Positions 34,031 through 42,325 of a stretch of 64,000 nucleotides of DNA are shown one piece after another. A model generated the notes under the pieces. That model saw only the letters and a program-made list of their open reading frames with translations. It was not told the DNA's origin and made no database searches. Location: positions 2,356,001 to 2,420,000 of the forward strand of contig JADJRH010000001.1 in assembly GCA_016712345.1 (NCBI GenBank). The letters run 5' to 3'. The first letter of the stretch is position 1, and each line of letters starts with the position of its first letter. This DNA is from Polyangiaceae bacterium (lineage in GTDB: Bacteria > Myxococcota_A > Polyangia > Polyangiales > Polyangiaceae). Position numbers and translations under genes: made by a program.

Positions 34031-35227
34031 TTAGGGCTCTTCGTCGGGCTGTTCGGGCGCCTCGGGCAGTTCGCCCAGTGTGACTTTGACGTCAAAAACC
34101 CGTTCTTGGCGGGCGATTTTAACGGTGGCCTGGGTGCCGACGCCGGCAATGCTCGCGAGCCAGCGCAGCTCGTCGGGGTCGGCGATGGGTTGGCTGTTGA
34201 ACGCCACGATGACGTCATCCGCCGCGATTCCCGCCCTGTCGGCCGGACTTCCGGGGCGCACACCTTGAACCCACGCTCCTTTGGTGTCGGGGCGCTTGAG
34301 GCGCAACGCCTCGACTGGGTTTAGTCCGAGCACCTCCACACCGATGGCGCTTCGTCGGATTTTGCCGTCGCGCAAGAGCATGGGGAGGAGCTGCTTCACC
34401 ATGTTGATGGGGATGGCGAAGCCGATGCCGTTGGCGTTGGCGCGAACTGCGGCGTTGATGCCGATCACTTCGCCCTTGAGGTTGAGGAGCGGTCCGCCCG
34501 AGTTGCCGGGATTGATGCTCGCGTCCGTTTGCAAAAAGTTAAAATACCCGCTCGGATCAAGGCCCCGAACGTCATCGCGTGTTCGGCCTTTTGCCGAAAC
34601 AATGCCCGCTGAAGCGCTGTGAGAAAGGCCAAATGGGTTTCCGATGGCCATGACCCAGTCGCCCACTTCGAGAACGTCGGAATCTCCAAGCGGAAGGGCG
34701 GGGAGATTTTTTTCTTCGACTTTGACGACGGCGATGTCGGTGTGGCGATCGCTGCCAACAACGGTTCCATTGGCTTCGTGGCCGTCGAGAAAACGCACTG
34801 TCACCTCGTTCGCTTTGGCGATCACGTGGTGATTGGTGAGCAGGTACCCCTCTGAATCGTAGACAAACCCGGTTCCGAGCCCCTGCCCAACGGTGCGGCG
34901 CCCACCAAAAGCGGTTTCACGAACGACGCGCGATTTGATGGTGGCAACCGACGGATTGGAGCGTTTGACGAGCGGCGCAAAAGAAAGCGGCCGCCCGTCA
35001 TTCGACACAACGACCTGCACGGGAGCCGCAGTGACTTGGGGCGCAGCGCTCGCAGGTCTCGACGTTGCGATCGCACCGGTGGTTGCAGTTGCAGCGCCGG
35101 AAGCGGCGCCGCTCGAACTTTGTCCGCAACCGCAAATGTACACAAGCGTTGCCAACAACAGCAACACGCGGAGCCCCATCGAGCGCGCCGCGACGCTAGC
35201 CGACGAAACAGAGAGTCGAGCGATCAA
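34031..35227 (-). CDS. HtrA/Deg-type serine protease with PDZ domain, lipid-anchored
   Basis: This 398-residue S1C protease starts at a TTG whose ribosome site GGAGG lies 10 nt upstream and which overlaps the DUF1844 stop (TTGA). The signal peptide ends in a lipobox-like VYICGC. The trypsin-like domain (about 85-285) has a complete triad: His134 (TNHHVI), Asp164 (HTDIAVVK) and Ser243 (GNSGGP). One PDZ domain follows (about 290-385), so it is DegS-like in layout rather than DegP-like. It probably does periplasmic quality control. It is third in a run with two small genes. Confidence 0.93.
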   Translation of the reverse strand: MIARLSVSSASVAARSMGLRVLLLLATLVYICGCGQSSSGAASGAATATTGAIATSRPASAAPQVTAAPVQVVVSNDGRPLSFAPLVKRSNPSVATIKSRVVRETAFGGRRTVGQGLGTGFVYDSEGYLLTNHHVIAKANEVTVRFLDGHEANGTVVGSDRHTDIAVVKVEEKNLPALPLGDSDVLEVGDWVMAIGNPFGLSHSASAGIVSAKGRTRDDVRGLDPSGYFNFLQTDASINPGNSGGPLLNLKGEVIGINAAVRANANGIGFAIPINMVKQLLPMLLRDGKIRRSAIGVEVLGLNPVEALRLKRPDTKGAWVQGVRPGSPADRAGIAADDVIVAFNSQPIADPDELRWLASIAGVGTQATVKIARQERVFDVKVTLGELPEAPEQPDEEP

Positions 35228-35499
35228 GCGGAAGAAACCTCCTCGAAGCGCTCCCGCATCTCATCGAGCGCTTCGTCCAAAATGCGCTCCTCCTCACCCG
35301 TAAGGTTGCCCTTTGTCTTTTCGTGAAGGAGCGCGAGAAGCTCAATATCTTGCCACGCCAGTTCGAGGTCTTGTTCGCTCGAACCTTCGGGGCCGGGTGC
35401 ATCGCCCAGATGCACCATGGCCGATTGGCGCAGCGACACCACGAACGTTGTGAAGTCGAGCTTCGGCCAGTCGGCCACGTTCACTTTGCCGGAGGACAT
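35224..35499 (-). CDS. DUF1844 family protein
   Basis: This 91-residue soluble protein matches DUF1844 over its whole length: FTTFVVSLRQSAMVHLG near the start, then the helix QDIELLALLHEKTKGNLT and the final EEERILDEALDEMR. The function of the family is unknown; it is widespread in Deltaproteobacteria and Acidobacteria. It overlaps the HtrA start and follows the small gene at 35503 by 3 bp. Confidence 0.88.
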   Translation of the reverse strand: MSSGKVNVADWPKLDFTTFVVSLRQSAMVHLGDAPGPEGSSEQDLELAWQDIELLALLHEKTKGNLTGEEERILDEALDEMRERFEEVSSA

Positions 35500-35502
35500 G
35501 AC

Positions 35503-35688
35503 TCAATCACTTTCGCGCGGATTGAGCGCGGGTTGATCGAGTTCAATGGCTTCGGCGTCGGCTTCGAGATCGGGCAGCTCGGCAATGTGTTGCTCAAGCA
35601 CCTTGGGATCGAGAACGCCCGAAGCGAGGAGTCGCTCGCGAACGCGAATGTCGAGGATCGTGTCGGGGACTTTCGGCTTTGTGTTCAT
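35503..35688 (-). CDS. Small acidic protein of unknown function
   Basis: This 61-residue protein begins with a proline/isoleucine-containing segment (PDTILDIRVRERLLASG) and ends in a long acidic tail. No family is recognised. Its 3-bp distance to the DUF1844 gene and the shared codon use support it as the first gene of the HtrA operon. Confidence 0.62.
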   Translation of the reverse strand: MNTKPKVPDTILDIRVRERLLASGVLDPKVLEQHIAELPDLEADAEAIELDQPALNPRESD

Positions 35689-35711
35689 TGGTTTTCTCCG
35701 AGGTGTGTGAG

Positions 35712-36365
35712 CTAGTTCGTGGTTTTGCGGCGCAGTTGCACAACAGCAGCCCCACCGTTGTCGTGATCGTGGGAGTGACCGTGATCGTGAGCGTGGTCAT
35801 GATCGTGATCGCAGTTGTGATCGTGGTGGTGGTCGTGCGTTTCTTCGCCGCAACACATCACATTGGCGCGTGATTCCAACTCGGCCTCTGCGTCGGCGAT
35901 TTCGTCTTCTGTGGCGGCACGAACGTCACACACTTCTACCTGGAATCGGACCGTTTGCCCCGCGAGAGGGTGGTTTGTGTCCACAAGGACGGTGTCTTTG
36001 CGGACTTCAACAACGCGCATGACGATTTCATCGTCTTCGTCATCCTGCGCCACAAGTTCATCGCCCACTTGCAGAGGCCGCCCAACGTTGGGGAAATCGG
36101 CGCGGTCGATCTCCAAAATGGCCTTTTCATCGGGCTCGCCGAACGCTTCTTCCGCGTCGACAATGATCTCCCGCCGATCACCGCGCCCAAGGCCGATTAC
36201 GCCTTTTTCAAGCCCGGGAACGATCTGCGCGTACCCGTGAACGTAGGTGAGCGGTTCTTCTTTTTTGGCTTCTTCGGCAATGTTGCCGTCTTGATCGAAA
36301 AGCACGTAGGCCAGCGTCACCACGGTGTCGGGGCCAATGCGCACGGCATTCGGGCTTGTTTCCAC
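35712..36365 (-). CDS. slyD: FKBP-type peptidyl-prolyl isomerase SlyD
   Basis: About 217 residues are counted from a GTG at 36365; a GTG at 36344 is an equally good start. The open frame runs to 36770, but that overlaps the divergent macA-like gene. The FKBP core (VVTLAYVLFDQDG, YVHGYAQIVPGLEKGVIGL) carries the insert-in-flap chaperone domain, and HPLAGQTVRFQVEV closes the core. A His/Asp/Cys-rich tail follows, with two adjacent Cys and about 15 His, fit for nickel or zinc binding. It is a prolyl isomerase, chaperone and possible metallochaperone for hydrogenase or other metalloproteins. Confidence 0.9.
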   Translation of the reverse strand: METSPNAVRIGPDTVVTLAYVLFDQDGNIAEEAKKEEPLTYVHGYAQIVPGLEKGVIGLGRGDRREIIVDAEEAFGEPDEKAILEIDRADFPNVGRPLQVGDELVAQDDEDDEIVMRVVEVRKDTVLVDTNHPLAGQTVRFQVEVCDVRAATEDEIADAEAELESRANVMCCGEETHDHHHDHNCDHDHDHAHDHGHSHDHDNGGAAVVQLRRKTTN

Positions 36366-36540
36366 GGGCGGCGCTTTGCCACGGTACGCAGGGCGGTTCA
36401 AGTTCGGTGCCTTTTTTTGCGCTGTGTTTGCGGGTCCGTGGCCGAGTGACAGCTTGCTTTTCGCCCAAACGTAAAGTCGTGTGAAGGATTCGAGGGCGCG
36501 CGTCGCCGCGCCGAACCGCCGTGCTATGGACCGCGGCACC

Positions 36541-37869
36541 ATGAGTGACACGAGCGCATCTTTGGGTGCCGGCGTTGCCGGTGGAACCAAAGTCGGTCCT
36601 CCCGAAAGTGCACCGCGCGCACCCAAAGCCCTCGAAAAAGAGCTTTCGGGTCTTGAGGGAAAAAAGTGGCTAAAGCGCCTCGGGATTGTGCTTGCCGTGG
36701 CGGCAGTGATCGCGCTTTTCGTTGTTTGGCGCGCGAAAACGGCGCCTCCGCCGCCCGCAAAATACATCACCGGAACAACAAGCCGCGGTGATGTTTTTGA
36801 AACGGTTCAATCCACCGGTCAGGTCAAACCGCTCACCGAGGTTCAGGTCGGCGCTCAGGTTTCGGGTCGCGTGATCAAGGTGCTCGTTGACTTCAACAGC
36901 CCTGTGAAAGCGGGTCAGGTCATCGCTGAAATCGACCCAACGTTGTTCTCGGCACAGGCCGATTCGTCCGCGGCGCAGCTGGCCGCTTCGCGAGCGCAGG
37001 TGGCCCGCGCAGACGCCAATTTGGCCATGGCAAAAGTGCGGCTGGATAGAGCCAAAAACCTAGTGGCTGAAGGCGTGGGTACACAAGCCGACGTGGACGC
37101 GGCGCAGGGTGCATACGACGTTGCGCTGGCCGACGTGGCCGCGGCAAAGGCGCAGTCGACATCGATAGGAGCGCAGGCTCGCTCGTCGCGAACCAACTTG
37201 GATCTGACCAAGATTTACTCGCCCATCGACGGCATTGTGATCAACCGCGCCATTGATGAAGGGCAAACTGTTGCGGCGAGTTTTCAAGCGCCTGTGCTGT
37301 TCGTGATCGCCCAAGATCTCAGGAAAATGCGTGTGCTCGCCGACATCGACGAGGCCGACGTGGGGCGCCTCAAAGAGGGCATGGCCGCCGATGTGTCGGT
37401 CGACGCTTTTCCGGGCGAGAAGTTTAAAGGCGTTGTGAGCCAAGTGCGTTTCAGCCCAACCAACGTGTCGGGCGTTGTCACGTACGCGGCCGTTGTTGAG
37501 GTTGAAAATCCCGACATGAAGCTTCGGCCGGGCATGACAGCCACGGTCACCATTCGATCGGCCGAGGCGCGCGACGTCACGCGTGTACCCAATTCGGCGC
37601 TTCGATTTAAACCTTCGCCGCCCGTCGACAAAGACGGAAAGAAAATCCCCCAAGAGCCGCTCGCGCCGCTCAAACCGGGTCAGGCGCGTGTGTACATTTT
37701 GGTGGATGAAAAACCCGGCGACGAAAAGATCGAGCCGCGCGTTGTGGAGGTGGGGATCACCGACGGCATCCACACCGCGCTCAAGACCGATCTCGGCGAA
37801 GTGAAAATTGTCACCGACGAAACGGACGAAGCTTCAAAACCCAAGGGCACGCGCGGCCGCATGTTCTAG
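36541..37869 (+). CDS. macA: MacA-like periplasmic adaptor
   Basis: This 442-residue membrane fusion protein uses the ATG at 36541; the frame opens 20 codons earlier. One membrane helix lies at about 44-62. The lipoyl half (VQVGAQVSGRVIKVLVDFNSPVKAGQVIAEID), a coiled coil rich in Ala and Gln, the second lipoyl half (IYSPIDGIVINRAIDEGQTV) and beta-barrel domains follow in normal order. It should join the inner-membrane ABC permeases to an outer-membrane channel. The next gene starts 2 bp after its stop. Confidence 0.92.
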   Translation: MSDTSASLGAGVAGGTKVGPPESAPRAPKALEKELSGLEGKKWLKRLGIVLAVAAVIALFVVWRAKTAPPPPAKYITGTTSRGDVFETVQSTGQVKPLTEVQVGAQVSGRVIKVLVDFNSPVKAGQVIAEIDPTLFSAQADSSAAQLAASRAQVARADANLAMAKVRLDRAKNLVAEGVGTQADVDAAQGAYDVALADVAAAKAQSTSIGAQARSSRTNLDLTKIYSPIDGIVINRAIDEGQTVAASFQAPVLFVIAQDLRKMRVLADIDEADVGRLKEGMAADVSVDAFPGEKFKGVVSQVRFSPTNVSGVVTYAAVVEVENPDMKLRPGMTATVTIRSAEARDVTRVPNSALRFKPSPPVDKDGKKIPQEPLAPLKPGQARVYILVDEKPGDEKIEPRVVEVGITDGIHTALKTDLGEVKIVTDETDEASKPKGTRGRMF

Positions 37870-37871
37870 CG

Positions 37872-38636
37872 ATGAGCAACGATCCCATCATTGAGCTTGT
37901 CGGCGTTGGAAAAGACTACGCCACCGAAGCGGTGGTGGTGCGCGCGCTTCGCAACGTGGATCTCACTATCGAGCGCGGTGAATTTCTTGCGATCGTGGGC
38001 CAAAGCGGATCGGGCAAAAGCACCATGATGAACATCATCGGGTGTCTCGATCGCCCAACGCGCGGCCGTTATTTGCTCGACGGAATTGATGTGACGGAGC
38101 GCAGCAACGACGCGCGCGCGATCGTTCGCAACAGGCTCATCGGCTTCGTTTTTCAGGGGTTTAACCTGTTGCCGCGCACGACGGCGCTTGAAAATGTGGA
38201 GCTTCCGCTTGTGTACCGCGGGGTGAGCAGCGGTGATCGAAAAGCGCGCGCGATCAAGGCGCTTTCGCAGGTAAACCTCGCGGATCGAATGCACCACACG
38301 CCCAATCAACTGTCGGGTGGACAGCAGCAGCGCGTGGCGATTGCGCGCGCGCTCGTGACTGAACCGCCGCTGCTTCTTGCCGATGAGCCGACGGGCAATC
38401 TCGACACGCGAACAAGCCTGGAGGTGTTGGGCCTGCTTCAAGAACTCAATCGCAAAAGCGGCATCACCATTTGCCTCGTGACGCACGAGCCGGACATTGC
38501 CGCGTGCGCAAGCCGCGTTGTGCAAATGCGCGACGGGCGCATTCGATCGGATACGCGCAATCCCCAGCCGCTCAACGCGCTTGCCGCGCTCGCCGAGTTG
38601 CCAAACGACGGTGAAAACGCGGTGGTGACGCAATGA
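37872..38636 (+). CDS. MacB-type ABC transporter ATPase
   Basis: This 254-residue protein is an LolD/MacB-class ATPase with Walker A GQSGSGKST, Q-loop FQGFNLLPRTTALENVELPLVYRG, signature LSGGQQQRVAIARAL, Walker B LLLADEPTGNLD and switch VTHEP. The permease is encoded separately, unlike E. coli MacB where both are fused. It overlaps the next gene by 4 bp (ATGA), so the export system is one operon. Confidence 0.95.
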   Translation: MSNDPIIELVGVGKDYATEAVVVRALRNVDLTIERGEFLAIVGQSGSGKSTMMNIIGCLDRPTRGRYLLDGIDVTERSNDARAIVRNRLIGFVFQGFNLLPRTTALENVELPLVYRGVSSGDRKARAIKALSQVNLADRMHHTPNQLSGGQQQRVAIARALVTEPPLLLADEPTGNLDTRTSLEVLGLLQELNRKSGITICLVTHEPDIAACASRVVQMRDGRIRSDTRNPQPLNALAALAELPNDGENAVVTQ

Positions 38637-39853
38637 AAACCCTTCTCGCGGCGCTTCGATTGGCTTTGCGTGCCATTTGGCGATCCAAGCTTCGCGCGGG
38701 GTTGACGGTGCTCGGCATTCTTATCGGCGTGGCGGCCGTGGTGATTGTTGTCGCGCTCGGAACGGGCGTTCGTCAAAAGGTTCTCGGCGAGATCTCGTCG
38801 CTCGGCGCCAACATCATTTATGTGTTTCCGCAGGCCACAAACGCATCGGGCGCCAAGCAAAAAGAAACAGGAAAGCTTACCGAGAGCGACGGCGCTGCGA
38901 TTGTGAAAGAGGCCACCAGCGTTGCCGAAGTGACGCCGTTTTCATCGCTCTCGGCGCAGGTGGTTGCCGAAGACAAAAACGCCGCCACGCAGGTGATGGG
39001 AACCACGCGTTCGTACTGGCGCGTGCGCGACTACAAATTTGTAGCGGGTGACAGCTGGACCGACACCGACGAGCTGCTCAAAGCCAAAGTCTGCGTGATC
39101 GGCGACACCGTTCGCGAAAACCTGTTCGGCAATACCGACGCGGTTGGCAAATATGTACGCATCGGTCGATACCCGTATCGCGTGATTGGGGTGCTCGCAA
39201 AAAAGGGCCAATCGCCGTTTGGTGAAGATCAAGACGACCGGTTGCTCATGCCGATTGGGAGCTTTCGAGCGCGCGTTCTTCCAACGTCGCCGGGTCGCAT
39301 TCAAATGCTTATGGCATCGGCCACCGACGAGCGCACGGTGGATCGGGCCGTGCAGCAGATCGAGCTGATTTTGCGCCAACGGCACAACGTTGATCCCGAC
39401 GACGAGCCCGATTTTGTGATCCGCACTCAGGCTGAATTTCGCAAATCGCAGGAACAGATTTTCGACAGCCTTCAGGTGCTTTTGTCGAGTATCGCCGCCG
39501 TTTCGCTGCTCGTCGGCGGCATTGGCGTGATGAACATCATGCTCGTGAGCGTGCGCGAGCGAACGCGCGAGATTGGGATTCGAATGGCGATCGGCGCGGG
39601 GGAAGGCGACATCATGACGCAGTTTCTTGTTGAAGCTGTGGTGCTGTCGCTCATCGGCGGCTTGCTCGGGCTGACGATCGGTGTGGCCGTGATCGCGGTG
39701 CTCACGCAGGCGCTCGGTTGGACAATGGACCTGCCTGTGGAAGCGATTGTTGCCGCGCTTGGAACGAGCGGTGGCATTGGCATTGTGTTTGGATTTTTTC
39801 CAGCGAGGAGCGCGGCTCGGCTCGATCCGATCGTGGCGCTGCGAACCGATTGA
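38633..39853 (+). CDS. MacB-type ABC permease 1
   Basis: This 406-residue permease has the FtsX/MacB layout: helix 1 at about 19-40 (LRAGLTVLGILIGVAAVV), a large periplasmic domain (about 45-275), and three C-terminal helices with GGIGVMNIMLVSVRERTREIGIRMAIGA. No ATPase domain is attached. The stop overlaps the TTG start of a paralogue. Confidence 0.93.
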   Translation: MKTLLAALRLALRAIWRSKLRAGLTVLGILIGVAAVVIVVALGTGVRQKVLGEISSLGANIIYVFPQATNASGAKQKETGKLTESDGAAIVKEATSVAEVTPFSSLSAQVVAEDKNAATQVMGTTRSYWRVRDYKFVAGDSWTDTDELLKAKVCVIGDTVRENLFGNTDAVGKYVRIGRYPYRVIGVLAKKGQSPFGEDQDDRLLMPIGSFRARVLPTSPGRIQMLMASATDERTVDRAVQQIELILRQRHNVDPDDEPDFVIRTQAEFRKSQEQIFDSLQVLLSSIAAVSLLVGGIGVMNIMLVSVRERTREIGIRMAIGAGEGDIMTQFLVEAVVLSLIGGLLGLTIGVAVIAVLTQALGWTMDLPVEAIVAALGTSGGIGIVFGFFPARSAARLDPIVALRTD

Positions 39854-41082
39854 GTTCCATTCTTCGCTTTTTGTCGGGTGTTTTAATTGCGCTCCGAGCG
39901 GTGCGTCGCAACAAGCTGCGCGCGGCGCTCACCATCTTGGGCATCACCATTGGTGTGGCCGCGCTTGTTACGGTGACGGCGCTCGCATCGGGCGCGCGTG
40001 AATCGATCGGGGCGCAGATTTCCAATCTCGGGTCGAACGCGCTCATTGTGTTTCCGCGATCGGCTCGCCCCTCGGGTGTACGCAGCTTGCTGAGCGGTTC
40101 GAGGCTCAACGAGTTTGATGCCGACGCGCTGGTTCGCGAGTCGACAAGCATCAAAGCCGCAACCCCGTTTTTGCGCGCGAGCGGCACCATTGTGTACGAA
40201 GGTCAAAACGCAAAGGCGTCGATTATCGGCGCGCGCATCCCTTATTTTGAAATTCGAAACTGGAAGGTGACGCGCGGCGAAACGTGGACCACCACGAACG
40301 AGGCGCTTGGCGAAAAGGTGGTGGTGATTGGCACCGACACCGCGCGCGATTTGTTTGGTTCGAGTGATCCGGTGGGCCGAACCATTCGCGTGGGCCGATA
40401 CCCTTACCGCGTGATTGGTGTGCTCGAAGAAAAGGGCCCGTCACCGTTTGGCCAAAGCCAAGATGAAATTGTGCTGATGCCGATCACGACGATGCGGTCA
40501 CACGTGATCACCACGCGGCGCGGTGAAACGCACGCGATCATGATGAGCGCAACGAGCGCTGAAACAACCGAACGCGCCAAAAAGCAGGCGGAGGCCATTT
40601 TGCGCGAGCGTCATCGCATTGGCGAAGGCGGCGAAGACGATTTTATGGTCCGCAGTCAGGCGGAGTTTAAGGCGATGCAAGACGCGGTGCTCGGTGCGCT
40701 CTCAGCGTTGCTCGTTGGCATTGCCGCGGTGTCCCTGGTTGTGGGCGGCATCGGCGTGATGAACATCATGCTTGTGAGCGTGACGGAGCGGACGCGCGAG
40801 ATTGGAATTCGCATGGCGATCGGCGCGCGCGAGGCCGACATCTTGGTGCAGTTTTTAATGGAGGCGCTGGCGCTTGCGATGCTCGGCGGTTTGGTGGGCG
40901 CGCTTCTCGGTTACGGCGCGATCTTGGGCCTTGGAAAAGCTCTCGATTGGCCGATGAGTTTGTCGATGACAGCGCTCTTGATCGCGCTTTTTGTCAGCAC
41001 AGGAACAGGTCTGGTGTTTGGCTTTTTTCCGGCGTGGCGAGCGGCTCGCATGGATCCGGTGACAGCGCTTGGGCGGGAGTGA
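39850..41082 (+). CDS. MacB-type ABC permease 2
   Basis: This 410-residue paralogue of the preceding gene starts at TTG 39850, overlapping the upstream TGA; the frame continues further upstream but only as a shadow of permease 1. It has the same layout and the same GGIGVMNIMLVSVTERTREIGIRMAIGA block. The periplasmic domains differ more than the helices. With only one ATPase gene, the two permeases may form a heterodimer, or act as alternatives. The operon ends here. Confidence 0.9.
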   Translation: MSSILRFLSGVLIALRAVRRNKLRAALTILGITIGVAALVTVTALASGARESIGAQISNLGSNALIVFPRSARPSGVRSLLSGSRLNEFDADALVRESTSIKAATPFLRASGTIVYEGQNAKASIIGARIPYFEIRNWKVTRGETWTTTNEALGEKVVVIGTDTARDLFGSSDPVGRTIRVGRYPYRVIGVLEEKGPSPFGQSQDEIVLMPITTMRSHVITTRRGETHAIMMSATSAETTERAKKQAEAILRERHRIGEGGEDDFMVRSQAEFKAMQDAVLGALSALLVGIAAVSLVVGGIGVMNIMLVSVTERTREIGIRMAIGAREADILVQFLMEALALAMLGGLVGALLGYGAILGLGKALDWPMSLSMTALLIALFVSTGTGLVFGFFPAWRAARMDPVTALGRE

Positions 41083-41108
41083 CGCCGATCAATGTGTACG
41101 CAATAGCA

Positions 41109-41135
41109 GCGGCGCGCGGAGCGGAGCGAGCACGC
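41109..41135 (+). repeat. 27-bp direct repeat, downstream copy
   Basis: This matches 42030-42056 with one mismatch (GCGGCGCGCGGAGCG, then GAGCGAGCACGC). The two copies flank the Rpn-like gene in direct orientation, which suggests a duplicated target or recombination site. Confidence 0.6.
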
Positions 41136-41142
41136 TTGAGTG

Positions 41143-42054
41143 TCAGCTCGGATCGTCGAAGATCTCGTCGAGCGACGTTGCTACGGCGGCCTTTTCCACC
41201 CAGCGCTCCAAACGCTCGGGATCTTTCTGCGCGAAGATCCGCTCGCGTGCCGCATCCGAAACGGCGATGTGGCGAGCCCGCAGCAACGCAAGGAGCGCCT
41301 TTGCCTCCCCTTGTGCAACGCCTTGCGCAACGCCTTGCGCGACGCCTTGCGCGACGCCCTGCGCAACGCCCTGCGCGACGCCCTGCGCGACGTATTTTTT
41401 GGCGAAATCGCTTTGGTATTCGTAGCCTTTGATCATGGCGTCCAGCGCTTTGCGCGCTGCCTCGTTGAGAGAATTGTACACGATGTCGCCGTAAAAGCGC
41501 GCCCGCTCGTCGTCGAGTTTATGGATGGCCGAGAGCACCGCGGACGCGATCGGCCCACCATTGTCGGTATCGCCGTGTGCCATCACAGAGAGCACACCAA
41601 GTTCAGGTCGCTGAGTCGCTGTGGCAATGTCGGTGACCACCGGCACCTCGGCGCGACGGAGCACCTGGGGGCGCAGCACGAAGGAGCCGGGCGCTCCAAG
41701 TTCGATCGGCTCCGCACACCAAGTTGCGACGGCGGCATCAGGGGCCACGATGAGCAGGTTGGCCGGACAGTTGTGGACGGCTCGTGCAACGGCCAAATAA
41801 GCAGGCCACGTAAAGCGCTTTCGCTCCTTCTTGTCGAGTTGCACTTCCACAATGACGACGCGTACCGGGGTGTCGCTGTTGAGCAGCAACAAAACCACTA
41901 CGTCGGCCCGGTATTCTGCGGGCTGGATCTCAGTCAGATCATTGGAAGCGATCCGCGCCTCGGTGTACGCAGGAAGTGCAACGTGGAGTACGTCGGTTAG
42001 AATTTCGGCGGCAAGAGACGGGCCCCCCGGCGGCGCGCGGAGCGAAGCGAGCAC
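41143..42054 (-). CDS. Rpn/PD-(D/E)XK nuclease-like protein with AQGV repeats
   Basis: This 303-residue protein starts at a GTG inside the upstream direct repeat. Residues 50-105 carry a PD-(D/E)XK-like core: YRADVVVLL, then VVIVEVQLDKKERKRF with the Glu-x-Gln pair and lysines. This is the pattern of Rpn/YhgA-type transposase-related nucleases and DUF4351 relatives. Residues about 220-248 are seven AQGV-like units encoded by a 12-bp tandem repeat. The C-terminal helix follows. Rpn proteins can act in recombination or defence. Direct repeats at both ends suggest the gene arrived as a unit. Confidence 0.75.
   Translation of the reverse strand: MLASLRAPPGGPSLAAEILTDVLHVALPAYTEARIASNDLTEIQPAEYRADVVVLLLLNSDTPVRVVIVEVQLDKKERKRFTWPAYLAVARAVHNCPANLLIVAPDAAVATWCAEPIELGAPGSFVLRPQVLRRAEVPVVTDIATATQRPELGVLSVMAHGDTDNGGPIASAVLSAIHKLDDERARFYGDIVYNSLNEAARKALDAMIKGYEYQSDFAKKYVAQGVAQGVAQGVAQGVAQGVAQGVAQGEAKALLALLRARHIAVSDAARERIFAQKDPERLERWVEKAAVATSLDEIFDDPS
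41311..41394. repeat. 12-bp tandem repeat, seven units
   Basis: Units of the type TGCGCAACGCCT run in tandem inside the Rpn-like gene and encode AQGV. Copy number may vary between strains by slippage without a frameshift. Confidence 0.85.
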
Positions 42055-42056
42055 GC
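42030..42056 (+). repeat. 27-bp direct repeat, upstream copy
   Basis: This is the partner of 41109-41135, covering the start codon of the Rpn-like gene. Confidence 0.6.
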
Positions 42057-42325
42057 AGCCTTGGGGGGCCGCCCGGATGAGCGAGCAATGTGTACATCAT
42101 GATGTGTACGCTTGATCGGGATGCGGCGCTCGTGGTGGCAACCGCGTTCATCCGGGCCGCATAACCCGGGCCCAACGAATGGAGGTCGCGCGGGGGGCAG
42201 CCGAGACCGGTAATGCTCAATGTGCTGCTGCGCGATCGGAGCGTCACGCGCGGATGTTAGAAAGGGGACGTTCGGCGGTTTTATCCGCCGCAACGATCCC
42301 CGCAACTTCGCTCTTGGTGGTGTGA
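42057..42325. other. Intergenic region with palindrome and dispersed 24-bp repeat
   Basis: No gene is seen. ACATCATGATGT at about 42096 lies between two GTGTAC motifs. TAATGCTCAATGTGC followed by TGCTGCGCG (42211-42234) recurs at 47128-47151 with one mismatch. Both copies lie downstream of a minus-strand gene. Confidence 0.5.

Noticed and set aside
36366..36770. N-terminal extension of SlyD
   Set aside because: It overlaps the start of the divergent macA-like gene and has no similarity to the SlyD N terminus.
37866..38633. Antisense frame of 255 codons opposite the MacB-type ATPase
   Set aside because: The plus-strand ATPase has all ABC motifs; the antisense frame has none.
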